Source: CAIMUS01 sp963708455
GTDB taxonomy: Bacteria; Pseudomonadota; Gammaproteobacteria; Competibacterales; Competibacteraceae
Reading direction: 5' to 3'
DNA: 64,000 nucleotides
Assembly (NCBI GenBank): GCA_963708455.1
Contig: CAVPSQ010000010.1
Coordinates: 1,302,001 to 1,366,000 of the forward strand
The notes beneath the pieces are model-generated. The model saw nothing but the letters and a program-made list of their open reading frames with translations, had not been told where the DNA came from and did no database searches. The translations under genes and the position numbers were made by a program. Positions 20,074 to 29,045 of the stretch are shown in pieces. The first letter of the stretch is position 1, and each line of letters opens with the position of its first letter.

Positions 20074-21625
20074 GAGTTTGTCTGACTTAGGGTCGGAACT
20101 TCAATTTTCCTATCACGAGGCCGAAAAAACGCACATTTTGCGTTTCTATCGCCCTTTCCGAGGGCATTTATCGCCCTCAGAGCGCCTTTATCCTCCCTGC
20201 AGGCAGACCTATCCTGCCACCAATACTTGCAGCCGTTTTAAATTGTAGGCGATGCACACCAAATTCCACTCGCCCTGCACGGCTTGCAAACCCCGTAACA
20301 GAAATTGCCGAAACCCCATCACGTGCTTGATGATGCCAAACACCGGCTCGACGGTGGACTTGCGTTTGGCATACAGTGCCTTGCCTTCGGGGGTTTGCAA
20401 TCGGTGTTCCATCCGGACTACCGGATCAGCGGTGTCTGGGGCTTTACCCGGGTCAGCAAAGCGTTCTTCCAGGGTGGGATGATGCTCCGCACGACCCGTG
20501 GCGAGCAGCGGGGTAATGGTAGCGTGTTCACAAGCCTTGACGTTGGCCTCACTGAAATAGCCAGTGTCCGCCAGCAGATGGTCGACCTGACCGAGTTCCT
20601 CCGGTAACTGGCTGAAGTTGTCCAGCGCCGGTTGCAGTTCCTGTTTATCGTTCGGGTTCGGGCTGACGTGGTTTTCCACGATCAGGCGACTGCCATGATC
20701 CACCCCGGCCTGCGCATTGTAGCTCTGCTCAAACCCGCCGCCGCTCACCGGCATAATGCGCGACTCCGGGTCGGTAAAATTGACTTGATCCTTGTCCTGT
20801 GGACCCGGTTCCGGCGGCTTGGGGGGACGGCCCCCTAACTTGCGACCACGGGCCTGTTCCTTCGCCCGCCGCTCGGCCAGCTTCGCTTCATAGGCCGCTT
20901 GCTCCTGCGCATACCGGGCTTGGGCACGAGCCTCCAGTTCCGCTTTCACCTCCCCGATCTGCTGCAACCGGGCCTGCCGGAGCGCCACTTCGTCGGCCAC
21001 CTTCAGCCCGGGGACCGGCTCGGTGTGACTCGCCTCGGCCTGCTGTAATAACGCCTCTACCTCCGCCTGCAACTGCTCCTCCAACCGGTTGGCATAGTCC
21101 CAGCTCATCGCCTTATGTTTGCTGGCGTTGGCGTGCACTTTGCTCCCATCCAAACTCACGTTGCCTAACTGCAACACCCCCAGCGCATACGCCCGTAGCA
21201 AAATCTGCACCAACAGACCCTTCAGTTCCCCCAGAAACCGCTTCCGGAACGTATTGATGCTGTTGTGATCCGGGTGCGTGTTACCCGTGATATAAATCAC
21301 CGGGATCAGCTCATAGGTGGCTCGCTCCAACGCCCGACTGGAAAAAATGCCAGTGGCATAGCCATAAAACAACAGTGCCAGCATCATCTTCGGTGGATAG
21401 GGCGCCGAGCCGCCACCACTGTACGCCGCTTCCAGCGGGGTGACATCCAGACTCTCCACGATCTCGACAATGAAGCGCGCCAGATGATCCTCTGCCAGCC
21501 ACTCCTGCACCGGGATCACCACCGGCTGGTCACGTTCTATGGGGATAAATTGGTTGCTCATCGCCAGGCTCATCAGGTACGTTAGGTCATCTTACCTCAT
21601 TATGCTGGGCAAGTCAGACAAACTC
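20074..21625 (-). mobile_element. IS1182-family insertion sequence
   Basis: Terminal inverted repeats GAGTTTGTCTGACTT (left, from 20074) and AAGTCAGACAAACTC (right, to 21625) are identical over 15 bp. Both ends are flanked by CTAG (20070-20073, 21626-21629), which is either the target duplication or, being a palindrome, part of the repeat. Length is about 1.55 kb. Confidence 0.85.
20209..21573 (-). CDS. IS1182-family transposase
   Basis: A 454-residue DDE transposase. The N-terminal DUF772-like domain reads VVIPVQEWLAEDHLARFIVE, then YPPKMMLALLFYGYATGIFS and NTHPDHNSINTFRKRFL; the DDE part carries VSLDGSKVHANASKH (first Asp), LLADTGYFSEANV (second Asp) and STVEPVFGIIKHVMGFRQFL (Glu). A long charged linker with AERRAKEQARGRKLGGRPP lies between. 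It is intact, with no stops or frameshifts. The start may be ATG 21573 or ATG 21561; neither has a clear ribosome-binding site, as is common for transposases. Confidence 0.9.
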   Translation of the reverse strand: MSLAMSNQFIPIERDQPVVIPVQEWLAEDHLARFIVEIVESLDVTPLEAAYSGGGSAPYPPKMMLALLFYGYATGIFSSRALERATYELIPVIYITGNTHPDHNSINTFRKRFLGELKGLLVQILLRAYALGVLQLGNVSLDGSKVHANASKHKAMSWDYANRLEEQLQAEVEALLQQAEASHTEPVPGLKVADEVALRQARLQQIGEVKAELEARAQARYAQEQAAYEAKLAERRAKEQARGRKLGGRPPKPPEPGPQDKDQVNFTDPESRIMPVSGGGFEQSYNAQAGVDHGSRLIVENHVSPNPNDKQELQPALDNFSQLPEELGQVDHLLADTGYFSEANVKACEHATITPLLATGRAEHHPTLEERFADPGKAPDTADPVVRMEHRLQTPEGKALYAKRKSTVEPVFGIIKHVMGFRQFLLRGLQAVQGEWNLVCIAYNLKRLQVLVAG

Positions 21626-21629
21626 CTAG

Positions 21630-21661
21630 AGCGTTGACCGGTTTGCAGGGCAAGACAGTAG
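21630..21661. repeat. Second, partial copy of the 13.8-kb MITE-like repeat
   Basis: AGCGTTGACCGGTTTG is exact to 13763-13778; the extension to 21661 matches the reverse complement of 13830-13854 at 23 of 25 bases. It starts at the last base of the CTAG that bounds the IS1182 element, so that element probably inserted into or beside this repeat. Confidence 0.45.
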
Positions 21662-21717
21662 GCTGAATAAGGCCGAAGGCCGTTTCCGGCGTCTTGCCGA
21701 GACAGCTTCTCAGAACG

Positions 21718-22062
21718 TTACGCCGCCCGCAGCAGGAAATCGACGTGGATAGCGTCATAGGGGAACACGATTTTACCGTCGTCGGTTTTGTCTAACAGCC
21801 CCGCGTTCAGCAATGCCCGCACGTCGCCATGCACCGCTTTCACGTCGCGCCCCACCCGCCGCGCCGCCTCGCGGATCGCCACCGGTCCGACGCCGGTCAA
21901 CGTCTTCAGAATCGCCCAGCGTTTCGCTGTTAGCACCTTCCAGAGCAATTCGGGAGACGTGAAGCTGATCCGCGGTGCCGACGGCGTGAGCGTCTCCATC
22001 GCCATCGCGGTATCTTCCAGGGTATCCGCTAGCGAGCGGACATCAATCGTCACTATGTTCAA
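21718..22062 (-). CDS. Antitoxin-like DNA-binding protein, HVO_A0114 family
   Basis: A 114-residue winged-helix protein: LLWKVLTAKRWAILKTLTG, then the helix-turn-helix stretch GPVAIREAARRVGRDVKAVH and the wing LLNAGLLDKTDDGKIVFPYD. These proteins are usually encoded next to TumE/DUF6516 toxins, as here, and are thought to neutralise and autoregulate them. The proposed start is TTG at 22062, preceded by GAGGTGGCGCC; it lies inside the 3' end of the toxin gene (20-nt overlap), so translation is coupled. Function is inferred from family and position. Confidence 0.7.
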   Translation of the reverse strand: MNIVTIDVRSLADTLEDTAMAMETLTPSAPRISFTSPELLWKVLTAKRWAILKTLTGVGPVAIREAARRVGRDVKAVHGDVRALLNAGLLDKTDDGKIVFPYDAIHVDFLLRAA

Positions 22063-22348
22063 GGCGCCACCTCGTCACCTCGTTGAAAAAATCCACCATC
22101 AACTGGCGGGGGGTCGAAAACACATAAGGCGACTCCGCATCGCCAACATGCCGGTGATCGCCCTTACCCGCTTCGTTGTCGTAGCGCAGCACACATACAC
22201 CATCAACCACGAACGCCAGGCGATACTTGAAGCTATGCACGCTCCCGGGCACCGGCTGTGAAACTTGCCACACCACCAAGTCAGCGAAAGCATTTTCGGC
22301 CACGTCCACACGGCGACGGATCAATTCTTGTGCTTTCATGTTGGACAT
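22043..22348 (-). CDS. tumE: TumE-type toxin (DUF6516)
   Basis: Small toxin-like protein with the family core AQELIRRRVDVAENAFADLV, VVWQVSQPVPGSVHSFKYRL, VCVLRYDNEAGKGDHRH and PRQLMVDFFNEVTRW. The gene order, toxin first and winged-helix antitoxin second, matches TumE modules. The start is uncertain: ATG 22348 (MSNMKAQ) is used here, ATG 22339 is equally possible, and a GTG at 22378 would add ten residues. The biochemical target of these toxins is not known to me. It lies just downstream of the IS1182 element and the repeat. Confidence 0.7.
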   Translation of the reverse strand: MSNMKAQELIRRRVDVAENAFADLVVWQVSQPVPGSVHSFKYRLAFVVDGVCVLRYDNEAGKGDHRHVGDAESPYVFSTPRQLMVDFFNEVTRWRLEHSDD

Positions 22349-22672
22349 AATAACAACATTTATAATGCTGTCAATCACTCCAACGCCTTAGCCCATCAGT
22401 CCTGTCCGACTGATCCCGGCCGCGCCTGCCTTTGCCCTTTCGGGCAAGCCGCATTGCCCTTTCGTCCAATGGTCTCGTTACCATGCCGGCGTGATAATAC
22501 AAAATCGCGGCGCCGCGCTGCTGGATGTCGTCAAACCGGTGATAGAATCCGCGAAGCCACGATGAAGGCAGCCACCCGATCCCGCCGAATGTCGCCGACT
22601 GCAGAGTGTCGAGACCTTTTAACAGGCTTCAATCCCACAACCACCCAACCTAACCTCATGAGGATATTGCAA

Positions 22673-24621
22673 ATGCAACTCAAGAAAACATTGTTCTCGA
22701 AATCGCCCTTCACCAGGGGGCTCAAAACCTCCTGCTCAGTCCTGGCCCTGACCGCCTGTCTGGCTGCCGGCAGCGCCCAGGCCGCCGACAAGGGATCGCG
22801 CAACCACGCGCGCGGCCAGTACGACACCGTCACCGCCACCTATATAGTGGTCGAGGGCGACGATCTGGTCGCGATCAGCGAGCGCTTCGAGTATCCCCGT
22901 GGGTGCGCTGAAGGAGCAGAACAGGCTGCGCTCGAACGAGGTCGGGGCGGGCCAGAGGCTGGTCATCGCCGCCGCCGGCGCCGCCGCGGCCGACGAGAAA
23001 AAGCCCAACATCCTGTTCATCATGGGCGACGACATCGGCATCATGAACGTGGGCGCCTACCACCGCGGCCTGATGGTCGGGGAAACGCCCAACATCGACC
23101 GCATCGGTGCTGAGGGCGCGATCTTCATGGACTATGTCGCCATGCAGAGCTGCACCTCGGGGCGCAACGCCTTCTTCACCGGCATGTATCCGCTGCGCAC
23201 CGGCATGATCCCGCCGCAACTGCCCGGCAGCCCGTCCTGGCTGCGGCCGGGCACGCCGGCGCTGGCCAAGTTCCTGCACGACCTGGGCTACAGCACCGGC
23301 GAGTTCGGCAAGAACCATCTGGGTGACAACCCCGAGGCCCTGCCGACGGCGCACGGCTTCCAGGAATACTGGGGCTGGCTGTATCACCTGGACGCGATGC
23401 AGCAGGTCAGCTTCCCGGACATCAACAGCAGCCCGGCCGTTCAGGCCATCGCGCCGCCGTGCAAGGCCGTCCCGGTGCCCGGACTGCCCGAGGTCCCCGG
23501 CACGGTCGATCCCAAGACCGGCACCTGCCTGACCCCGCCGCGCCCCGTGATCTGGTGCAAGTCCTCCGACGGTACGCAGAAGAACCAGAGCTGCAAGGAC
23601 GAGGGTCCGCTGACGCTGGACCGGTCGAAGACGGTGGACGAAGAGACCTCGGCCAAGGTCATCGACTTCCTCGACCGCAACGACCCGAAGAAGACCAACA
23701 AGCCCTTCTTCGTCTGGTACAACCCGGCACGCATGCACGTCACCACCGTGCTGTCGCCGAAGTACGAGGCGATGATCGGTACGACGGGTGGCAAGGATTG
23801 GGGCTCCAACGAAGCCGGCATGAAGCAGATGGACGACAACATCGGCTACGTGATGAAGAAGCTCGAGGACATGGGCCAGCTCGACAACACCATCGTCGTC
23901 TTCACCACCGACAACGGCGCCCAGCAGGTCACCTACCCCGACGGCGGCGTCACGCCGTTCAAGGGCCAGAAGGGCGAGGCCTGGGAAGGCGGCTACCGCG
24001 TTCCGCTCGTTATCCGCTGGCCGGGGGTCATCAAGCCGGGCACGATCAAGAAGGAGCTGTTCGCATCCTTCGACTGGCTGCCGACCTTTGTCGAAATCGC
24101 TGGTGGGCCGAAGGGCAATGCACTGAACGAGCAGATCATGGCGGGCAAGTACCCCGGCATCGTCAAGACCAAGCTCGACGGGTTCAATCAGACTCGACTA
24201 TCTGACCGGCAAGTCGGAGAAATCGGCGCGTGAGGTCTTCTTCTATTACTCGGGCTCGACGCCGTCCGCGGTGCGCTACAAGAACTGGAAGTTCTATTAC
24301 ACGATGGCACCGTCAGGCGGGACCGGCTGGTTCGAACCCCTCACGACCTTTCACTGGACGCTCGTCGCGAACATCAAACGTGATCCGTTCGAGCAGTCCG
24401 TCGGCTTCGGGGACACCAAGTCGAACGCGTTCTTGACCGGTCAAATGGCTTCCCCAAGCACGTCCTACCTGTTCGACTGGAACATGCTTCCCGTTGGGCA
24501 ATTGCTGTGGGAGAAAGAACTGATGTCGTACCAGGAATTCCCGCCGCTGCAGGCCCCGGAGACCTACAACCTGAGTGGCATCCTGAAGGCAATTCAGGCG
24601 GGCAATCACCCGAGCGACTAG
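22673..24621 (+). pseudogene. Secreted LysM-arylsulfatase, interrupted by two frameshifts
   Basis: Periplasmic sulfate-ester hydrolase. Frame 1 from ATG 22673 (GAGGA 8 nt upstream) encodes a signal peptide ending SAQAA and the first half of a LysM domain (YIVVEGDDLVAISERFEYP). One surplus C in the CCCC at 22895-22898 shifts the frame; frame 2 resumes with VGALKEQNRLRSNEVGAGQR and encodes the sulfatase core: NILFIMGDDIGIMNVGAYH (metal site), CTSGRNAFFTGMYPLR (formylglycine motif), FTTDNGAQ. A second +1 shift at about 24192-24196 moves to DYLTGKSEKSARE and AVRYKNWKFYYTM, ending at 24621. Assembled length is about 650 residues. Everything outside the two single bases is conserved, so assembly error is as likely as decay. 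Confidence 0.78.
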
Positions 24622-24649
24622 CCGCCTGAGACGGGCATGATGTAACGGA

Positions 24650-24678
24650 GCGGGCGGCCCGACAGGGTCGCCCGTTTA
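24650..24678 (+). terminator. Hairpin after the sulfatase gene
   Basis: CGGGCGGCCC and GGGTCGCCCG pair around GACA (one G-U), followed by TTTACT. It lies between the sulfatase and the HAD gene and may attenuate transcription into the latter. Confidence 0.5.
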
Positions 24679-24706
24679 CTGTTGACTTGTAAAGGTGAAA
24701 CCACCC

Positions 24707-25735
24707 ATGAAACCCATTCCCTATTTTTCAGCGTTCGCCCGCCTCTTTGCGCTGGGCGCACTGCTCGTCCTCGGCGCGCAGGCGCACGCCCAGACCGATC
24801 CGCTGCCCTCGTGGAACGACGGCCCCGCCAAGCAGGCCATCGTCACCTTCGTGCAGGAAACCACCGACCAGGCCAGCCCCAAGTTCGTGCCGCCCGCCGA
24901 GCGCATCGCCACCTTCGATCAGGACGGCACGCTGTGGGTCTCGCACCCGATGTACACCCAGGTGATGTACTGCCTGGAACGGGTCCCGGCGGTGGTCAAG
25001 GCGAAGCCGGAACTGGCGAAGGTCGAGCCGTTCAAGACTGTGCTGTCCGGTAACCGCGAAGCGATGGCGAAGCTCTCGATGAAGGACCTTGAGAAGATTC
25101 TCGCCGCCACTCTTACCGGCATGAGTGTCGACCAGTTCCAAGCCGAGGTGAAGCAGTGGATCGAAACGGCTAAGGACCCGCGCTGGAAGCGACCCTACAC
25201 CGAACTCACCTACCAGCCGATGCAGGAAGTGCTGCAATACCTGCGTGCCAACGGCTACCAGACCTACATCGTCACCGGCGGCGGTCAGGACTTCGTGCGG
25301 GTGTATTCGGAGCAGGTCTACGGCATCCCGCCCGAGCAGGTGGTCGGTACCGCCGGCGGGACTAAGTACGGCTACGACAAGAGCGGCAAGCCGTTCCTGA
25401 CCAAAGAACCCAAGCTGCTGCTCAACGACAACAACGCCGGCAAGCCCGAGGGTATTCATCTCATGATCGGTCGCCGGCCCTACGCGGCGTTCGGCAACTC
25501 GACCGGCGACCGGCAGATGCTCGAGTACACCCAGGCCGGCGACGAAGCGCGGCTGTCGATGATCGTGCTGCACGACGATGCCAAGCGCGAGTATGCCTAC
25601 GGACCGGCCCAGGGACTGCCCGATACCAGGGTCGGCACGTTTACCCAGGCGCTGTACGACGAGGCGAAGAAGGACGGCTGGTTCGTCATCAGCATGAAGA
25701 ACGACTGGAAGCGCATCTTCGCGTTCGAGCCGTGA
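24707..25735 (+). CDS. Secreted HAD-superfamily phosphatase-like protein
   Basis: Periplasmic haloacid-dehalogenase-fold hydrolase, probably an acid phosphatase. The signal peptide is MKPIPYFSAFARLFALGALL to about residue 28 (AHAQ). HAD motifs are visible: motif I RIATFDQDGTLW (nucleophile Asp, about 69), motif II TYIVTGGGQDFV, and motif IV AAFGNSTGDRQML. The tail SMKNDWKRIFAFEP is typical of exported bacterial HADs. AAAGGTGAA precedes the ATG at 24707. It follows the sulfatase in the same direction and probably acts in the same ester-breakdown locus; a physiological substrate cannot be named. Confidence 0.85.
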   Translation: MKPIPYFSAFARLFALGALLVLGAQAHAQTDPLPSWNDGPAKQAIVTFVQETTDQASPKFVPPAERIATFDQDGTLWVSHPMYTQVMYCLERVPAVVKAKPELAKVEPFKTVLSGNREAMAKLSMKDLEKILAATLTGMSVDQFQAEVKQWIETAKDPRWKRPYTELTYQPMQEVLQYLRANGYQTYIVTGGGQDFVRVYSEQVYGIPPEQVVGTAGGTKYGYDKSGKPFLTKEPKLLLNDNNAGKPEGIHLMIGRRPYAAFGNSTGDRQMLEYTQAGDEARLSMIVLHDDAKREYAYGPAQGLPDTRVGTFTQALYDEAKKDGWFVISMKNDWKRIFAFEP

Positions 25736-26003
25736 GCGACGGGCGCAACCTTTATCACAACGGGCAATCACCGGCAGCCTTCGTTCCCGGCCGCCGGCGT
25801 GAAGAAGGTCTTGGTGATCATTGACCGAATCCGGATGCTGGTAAGGCTCTAACGTGCTCCCGGATGCTGGCCAGCAGCTTCGCGGCGCGCCGACGCCGCG
25901 CATCGACCAACTCGGTGGGTCTGGCACGTCCCGTGCCCGACCCACGGGGATACCTTATTGCGAAATGGTATAACGTGATGTGCAACTTTCTTGAGGTAGA
26001 TTG

Positions 26004-26834
26004 ATGAAAGCAGCGACTATACAGCAGGCGCTGACGGCGTTCGGGCTTCTCGCTATCGGCGCGACTTTTGCCGCGCCGGTCCAGGCGCAGCAAAGTACTG
26101 AAGATCTGGCCAAGCAGACCCAGAACCCGGTTGCCAACCTGATCAGCGTGCCGTTCCAGAACAACACCAATTTCAATGTCGGGCCGCTCAACAAAACCCA
26201 GAATATCCTGAATATCCAGCCCGTCATCCCGATCCACCTGAACTCCGACTGGAACCTCATCACCCGCACCATCGTGCCGGTCATTTCTCAGCCCGAGTTC
26301 TTTGAGGGAGAAGGGCGCACCAACGGTCTGGGCGATACCCAGTTCACCGCCTTTCTTTCTCCAGCCAAGTCCGAGGGGCTGATCTGGGGCGTAGGACCCA
26401 TCGTGCAACTGCCGACCAATACCAATAACCTGGCCAGCGACAAGTGGGGCCTCGGCCCCTCCGCCGTAGCCTTGCGCATGGACGGTCCCTGGGTTTACGG
26501 TGCGCTGGTCAACAACGTCTGGTCGATTGCCTCCGGTGGACCGAACGGTCCTAATGCCCGTCCCTATAATCAATTCCTGCTGCAGCCGTTCATCAACTAC
26601 AATTTCCCCGATGGCCTGTATATGGTGTCGGCGCCGATCATCACCGCTAACTGGAAGGCGGAGCGGGACAAGGATACCTGGACCGTGCCGCTCGGCGGCG
26701 GCGTAGGCAAGCTTTGGCGAATCGACAGGCTGCCGGTGAACACCCAGGTACAGGCGTTCTATAACGTCAAAACGCCGCAGTACGGCCCAAATTGGACGTT
26801 ACGTCTGCAAGTCCAGTTCCTGTTCCCACAGTGA
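26004..26834 (+). CDS. Outer-membrane beta-barrel protein (phenol-degradation MetA-like family)
   Basis: The 276-residue product starts with a signal peptide (cleavage near VQAQQ, about residue 30) and continues as alternating beta-strand sequence rich in aromatic and Asn residues: NLISVPFQNNTNFNVGPLNK, NLITRTIVPVISQPE, GLGDTQFTAFLSPAKSEGLI, WGVGPIVQLPTNTNNLASDK, and a terminal strand LRLQVQFLFPQ ending near an aromatic as barrels do. This resembles the phenol-degradation MetA-like barrel family. TGAGGTAG lies 4 nt before the ATG. Next to FadL- and sulfatase-type genes it may import a hydrophobic substrate; the function itself is not established. Confidence 0.65.
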   Translation: MKAATIQQALTAFGLLAIGATFAAPVQAQQSTEDLAKQTQNPVANLISVPFQNNTNFNVGPLNKTQNILNIQPVIPIHLNSDWNLITRTIVPVISQPEFFEGEGRTNGLGDTQFTAFLSPAKSEGLIWGVGPIVQLPTNTNNLASDKWGLGPSAVALRMDGPWVYGALVNNVWSIASGGPNGPNARPYNQFLLQPFINYNFPDGLYMVSAPIITANWKAERDKDTWTVPLGGGVGKLWRIDRLPVNTQVQAFYNVKTPQYGPNWTLRLQVQFLFPQ

Positions 26835-26906
26835 CCGGCGAACGGGGCACAGTGGATCGAACCGCCATCTCAGGTGGCGGGTAGTTTCTAAAAGCGAGGT
26901 CGAATA

Positions 26907-28175
26907 ATGATGTACTTACCACGTACCCTTCCCATCTTGTTGCTAGCCTCGGCGTATGCCGCACCACTCTGGGCCGGCGGGCCGGCGCCGTATGAAATCG
27001 GCACACCCGATCTGGGTTTGGCCTCGGCCGGCTGGGCGGCGCGCGCCCAGGATGCGGCTACGGTGGCGACCAATCCGGCCGGGATGACCCGCCTGGATCG
27101 TTCCCAGTTGCTGATCGGCGTACAGGCGGCCTACGTGGACATTCATTTCGACACCGCTTTCGCCACCTACGGGGGTAGCGATGGGGGCAATGCGGGTGGG
27201 TTTGCCCCCTCCGGCGGCCTCTACCATGTCGTCAGCCTGACACCCGATCTCAAGCTGGGGATAGGAACCATTGCCTATGCCGCTGGTTCTCTGAATTACG
27301 ATAAGGACTGGGCCGGACGTTACTTCAGCCAGCGTTCGGTACTGACGGTTTCGGGCATTACCGTACCGCTGGCCTATCGGGTGAATGAGTGGTTATCTGT
27401 GGGCGCCGGTCCCAATATCCTGCGCGGCCACCTGGACGAAAAAGCGGCGGTCAATAATCCGGATCCCCGTCTGGGAGATGGGCGGGTCGAATATGAGGAT
27501 TCTCAGGTGGGTTACGGGGGTAATTTCGGTATCCTGGTCGAGCCGGGCGCCGGTACCCGCTTCGGCCTGCAATATCTGACACAAGTGAATATGAATTTTC
27601 GGGACCATGTGCAACTGGGGGGGCTTGGACCCGGCCTGGAATATGCGTTGGACAGACGTGATCTGCTGAATCCCCGGCTGCGCCTCGACCTCAATATTCC
27701 CCAGATGCTCATGGTCAGCGGCTACCATGAACTCACCGACCGGTTGGCTATTCTGGGCGACGTCGGCTGGCAGGACTGGTCGAAATTCGGCTATTTCGGC
27801 GTCACCGTCTCTTCCGAGGACACCACCAGCCTCACCGTTAAAGAACATTACCAGGACACCTGGCATGTGGCCCTCGGGACGCAGTACCGGCTTACCCCGC
27901 TGTGGTTGTTGTCCGCGGGGGTCGCCTACGACAGCTCGATGGTAAAAACTGCCGACCGGAAAGCGTGGTTGCCGATGGACCGGCAGATCCGGCTGGGCAC
28001 GGGCGCTCAGTACCAGTGGAGCGAGGATGTGACGGTCGGTTTCGCCTATGAATACGCGGACCTGGGGCAGAACAAACTGCGGCAAAACGGGGGGCCGTTA
28101 CAAGGCGACCTGAGAGGGAATTATTCCAGCTTCCATGCGCATTTCTTCAACGCCACTCTCATCTGGAAGTTTTAA
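26907..28175 (+). CDS. OmpP1/FadL/TodX family outer-membrane transporter
   Basis: A 14-strand barrel for hydrophobic compounds such as long-chain fatty acids or aromatic hydrocarbons. The signal peptide ends at LWAGG (about residue 23) and is followed by the family start APYEIGTPDLGLASAGWAAR and the signature ATVATNPAGMTRLDRSQL. Late strands show FAYEYADLGQNKL and the C-terminal HFFNATLIWKF with a terminal Phe, as required for BAM insertion. 422 residues is normal. AAAGCGAGGTCG lies upstream of the ATG. It is in the same direction as, and 72 nt behind, the other barrel gene, so they probably form one unit. Confidence 0.87.
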   Translation: MMYLPRTLPILLLASAYAAPLWAGGPAPYEIGTPDLGLASAGWAARAQDAATVATNPAGMTRLDRSQLLIGVQAAYVDIHFDTAFATYGGSDGGNAGGFAPSGGLYHVVSLTPDLKLGIGTIAYAAGSLNYDKDWAGRYFSQRSVLTVSGITVPLAYRVNEWLSVGAGPNILRGHLDEKAAVNNPDPRLGDGRVEYEDSQVGYGGNFGILVEPGAGTRFGLQYLTQVNMNFRDHVQLGGLGPGLEYALDRRDLLNPRLRLDLNIPQMLMVSGYHELTDRLAILGDVGWQDWSKFGYFGVTVSSEDTTSLTVKEHYQDTWHVALGTQYRLTPLWLLSAGVAYDSSMVKTADRKAWLPMDRQIRLGTGAQYQWSEDVTVGFAYEYADLGQNKLRQNGGPLQGDLRGNYSSFHAHFFNATLIWKF

Positions 28176-28250
28176 TCGTTCGATCATGTTCATTGAAAAC
28201 CGCCCAGTCAAGTGATGATTTTCAAGAAAATAAGTCGAAGCTGTTCCGAT

Positions 28251-28270
28251 TGACTGACTGACTGACTGAC
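28251..28270. repeat. Tetranucleotide tandem repeat (TGAC)5
   Basis: Five perfect TGAC units immediately 3' of hicB, followed by CCGGGTCAGCC. The array is outside coding sequence; slippage here would not alter hicB. Confidence 0.6.
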
Positions 28271-28275
28271 CCGGG

Positions 28276-28599
28276 TCAGCCAGCCAACTTGGCGCTGGCC
28301 AAGCGGTTCAGGCTGACACCTTGCTCCGCCGCTTGCAACGCTAACGCACGGTGGACTTCAGGGGGAATCCGAACCCGAAATTCGCCGCTGTAGCGTCTTT
28401 CAGCCAACGGCTCAGGAACGGTCTCCCCGGCCGTTTGCATATCCGCCACCGCTTCGGAAACTATCTGCCGAATGCCAAGCAATGCCGCCTCCGGTGTAGC
28501 GGCCAGCCAGGACAGAGAAGGAAACTCCACGCATAAACCGACATGCTCACCGTCCTCCGGTGACCAAGTAACGCGATAGGTGTAATGATCAGGGTTCAT
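28276..28599 (-). CDS. hicB: HicB-family antitoxin
   Basis: A 107-residue antitoxin of a HicAB module. The N-terminal half is the partially degraded RNase-H-like fold (YTYRVTWSPEDGEHVGLCVE, FPSLSWLAATPEAALLGIRQ); the C-terminal half is a ribbon-helix-helix DNA-binding domain (SGEFRVRIPPEVHRALALQA, GVSLNRLASAKLAG). The ATG at 28599 lies 11 nt inside the end of hicA, so translation is coupled. HicB normally binds HicA and represses its own operon; the palindrome at 28852 is a candidate operator. Confidence 0.88.
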   Translation of the reverse strand: MNPDHYTYRVTWSPEDGEHVGLCVEFPSLSWLAATPEAALLGIRQIVSEAVADMQTAGETVPEPLAERRYSGEFRVRIPPEVHRALALQAAEQGVSLNRLASAKLAG

Positions 28600-28846
28600 T
28601 GTGCATCCTCTCCAGCTTATCGATGGCCAGCAACACTTGTCGGACTTGATAGGCCTTAGCCTTACCCCTGTCATTCTGGATGTTTATCCGTGGATCACCC
28701 GCCCACGGGGTCTTGAAAATGGCATGGCTACCGCCCGACTGGCGCGGCTTTCCAAAATACGCCTCGCAGAGGTTCAGCAGATCATTGAACCGTACGTTGG
28801 CCGGTTCGCGTCGCATTTGGTCCAGAATCTTCTTGTGAGGCGTCAT
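28589..28846 (-). CDS. hicA: HicA-family mRNA interferase toxin
   Basis: An 85-residue double-stranded-RNA-binding-fold toxin that cleaves mRNA. The family core is present: VRFNDLLNLCEAYFGKPRQS, then GGSHAIFKTPW with the catalytic histidine, and INIQNDRGKAKAYQVRQVLL. It is first in the operon, before hicB. Length and sequence show no damage, so the pair is probably functional. It belongs to the longer HicA type with an extended N-terminus. Confidence 0.9.
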   Translation of the reverse strand: MTPHKKILDQMRREPANVRFNDLLNLCEAYFGKPRQSGGSHAIFKTPWAGDPRINIQNDRGKAKAYQVRQVLLAIDKLERMHNEP

Positions 28847-28851
28847 ATAAG

Positions 28852-28865
28852 TAATGGTACCATTA
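28852..28865. promoter_or_regulatory. Candidate HicB operator (perfect 14-bp palindrome)
   Basis: TAATGGTACCATTA is a perfect palindrome ending 6 nt upstream of the hicA start codon, with a second ACCATTA half-site about 9 bp further out. Its position suits autorepression by the ribbon-helix-helix domain of HicB; binding is inferred. Confidence 0.45.
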
Positions 28866-29045
28866 ATGACACCATTATTTCAAGAGTAGCCGGATCGCTT
28901 GCAAGCTCGTAGGTTAGGGTGAGGTACGAACCCCAACCGACACGCTCCCTCACCGCATTGGCTGTTGGGGTTCGCGACGCTCACTCTAACCTACGGAACT
29001 AAAATCGCCTGGCCTTTCAGGTCGCATCCATTTGCGAGGTATCAT

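Noticed and set aside
25818..25930. Minus-strand segment RPTELVDARRRRAAKLLA resembling a transposase N-terminus
   Set aside because: Too short and without a catalytic domain or inverted repeats to call a remnant.
24728..25945. 405-codon minus-strand frame opposite the HAD gene
   Set aside because: Translation is low-complexity Arg/Leu/Gly/His-rich, typical of an antisense frame in GC-rich DNA.
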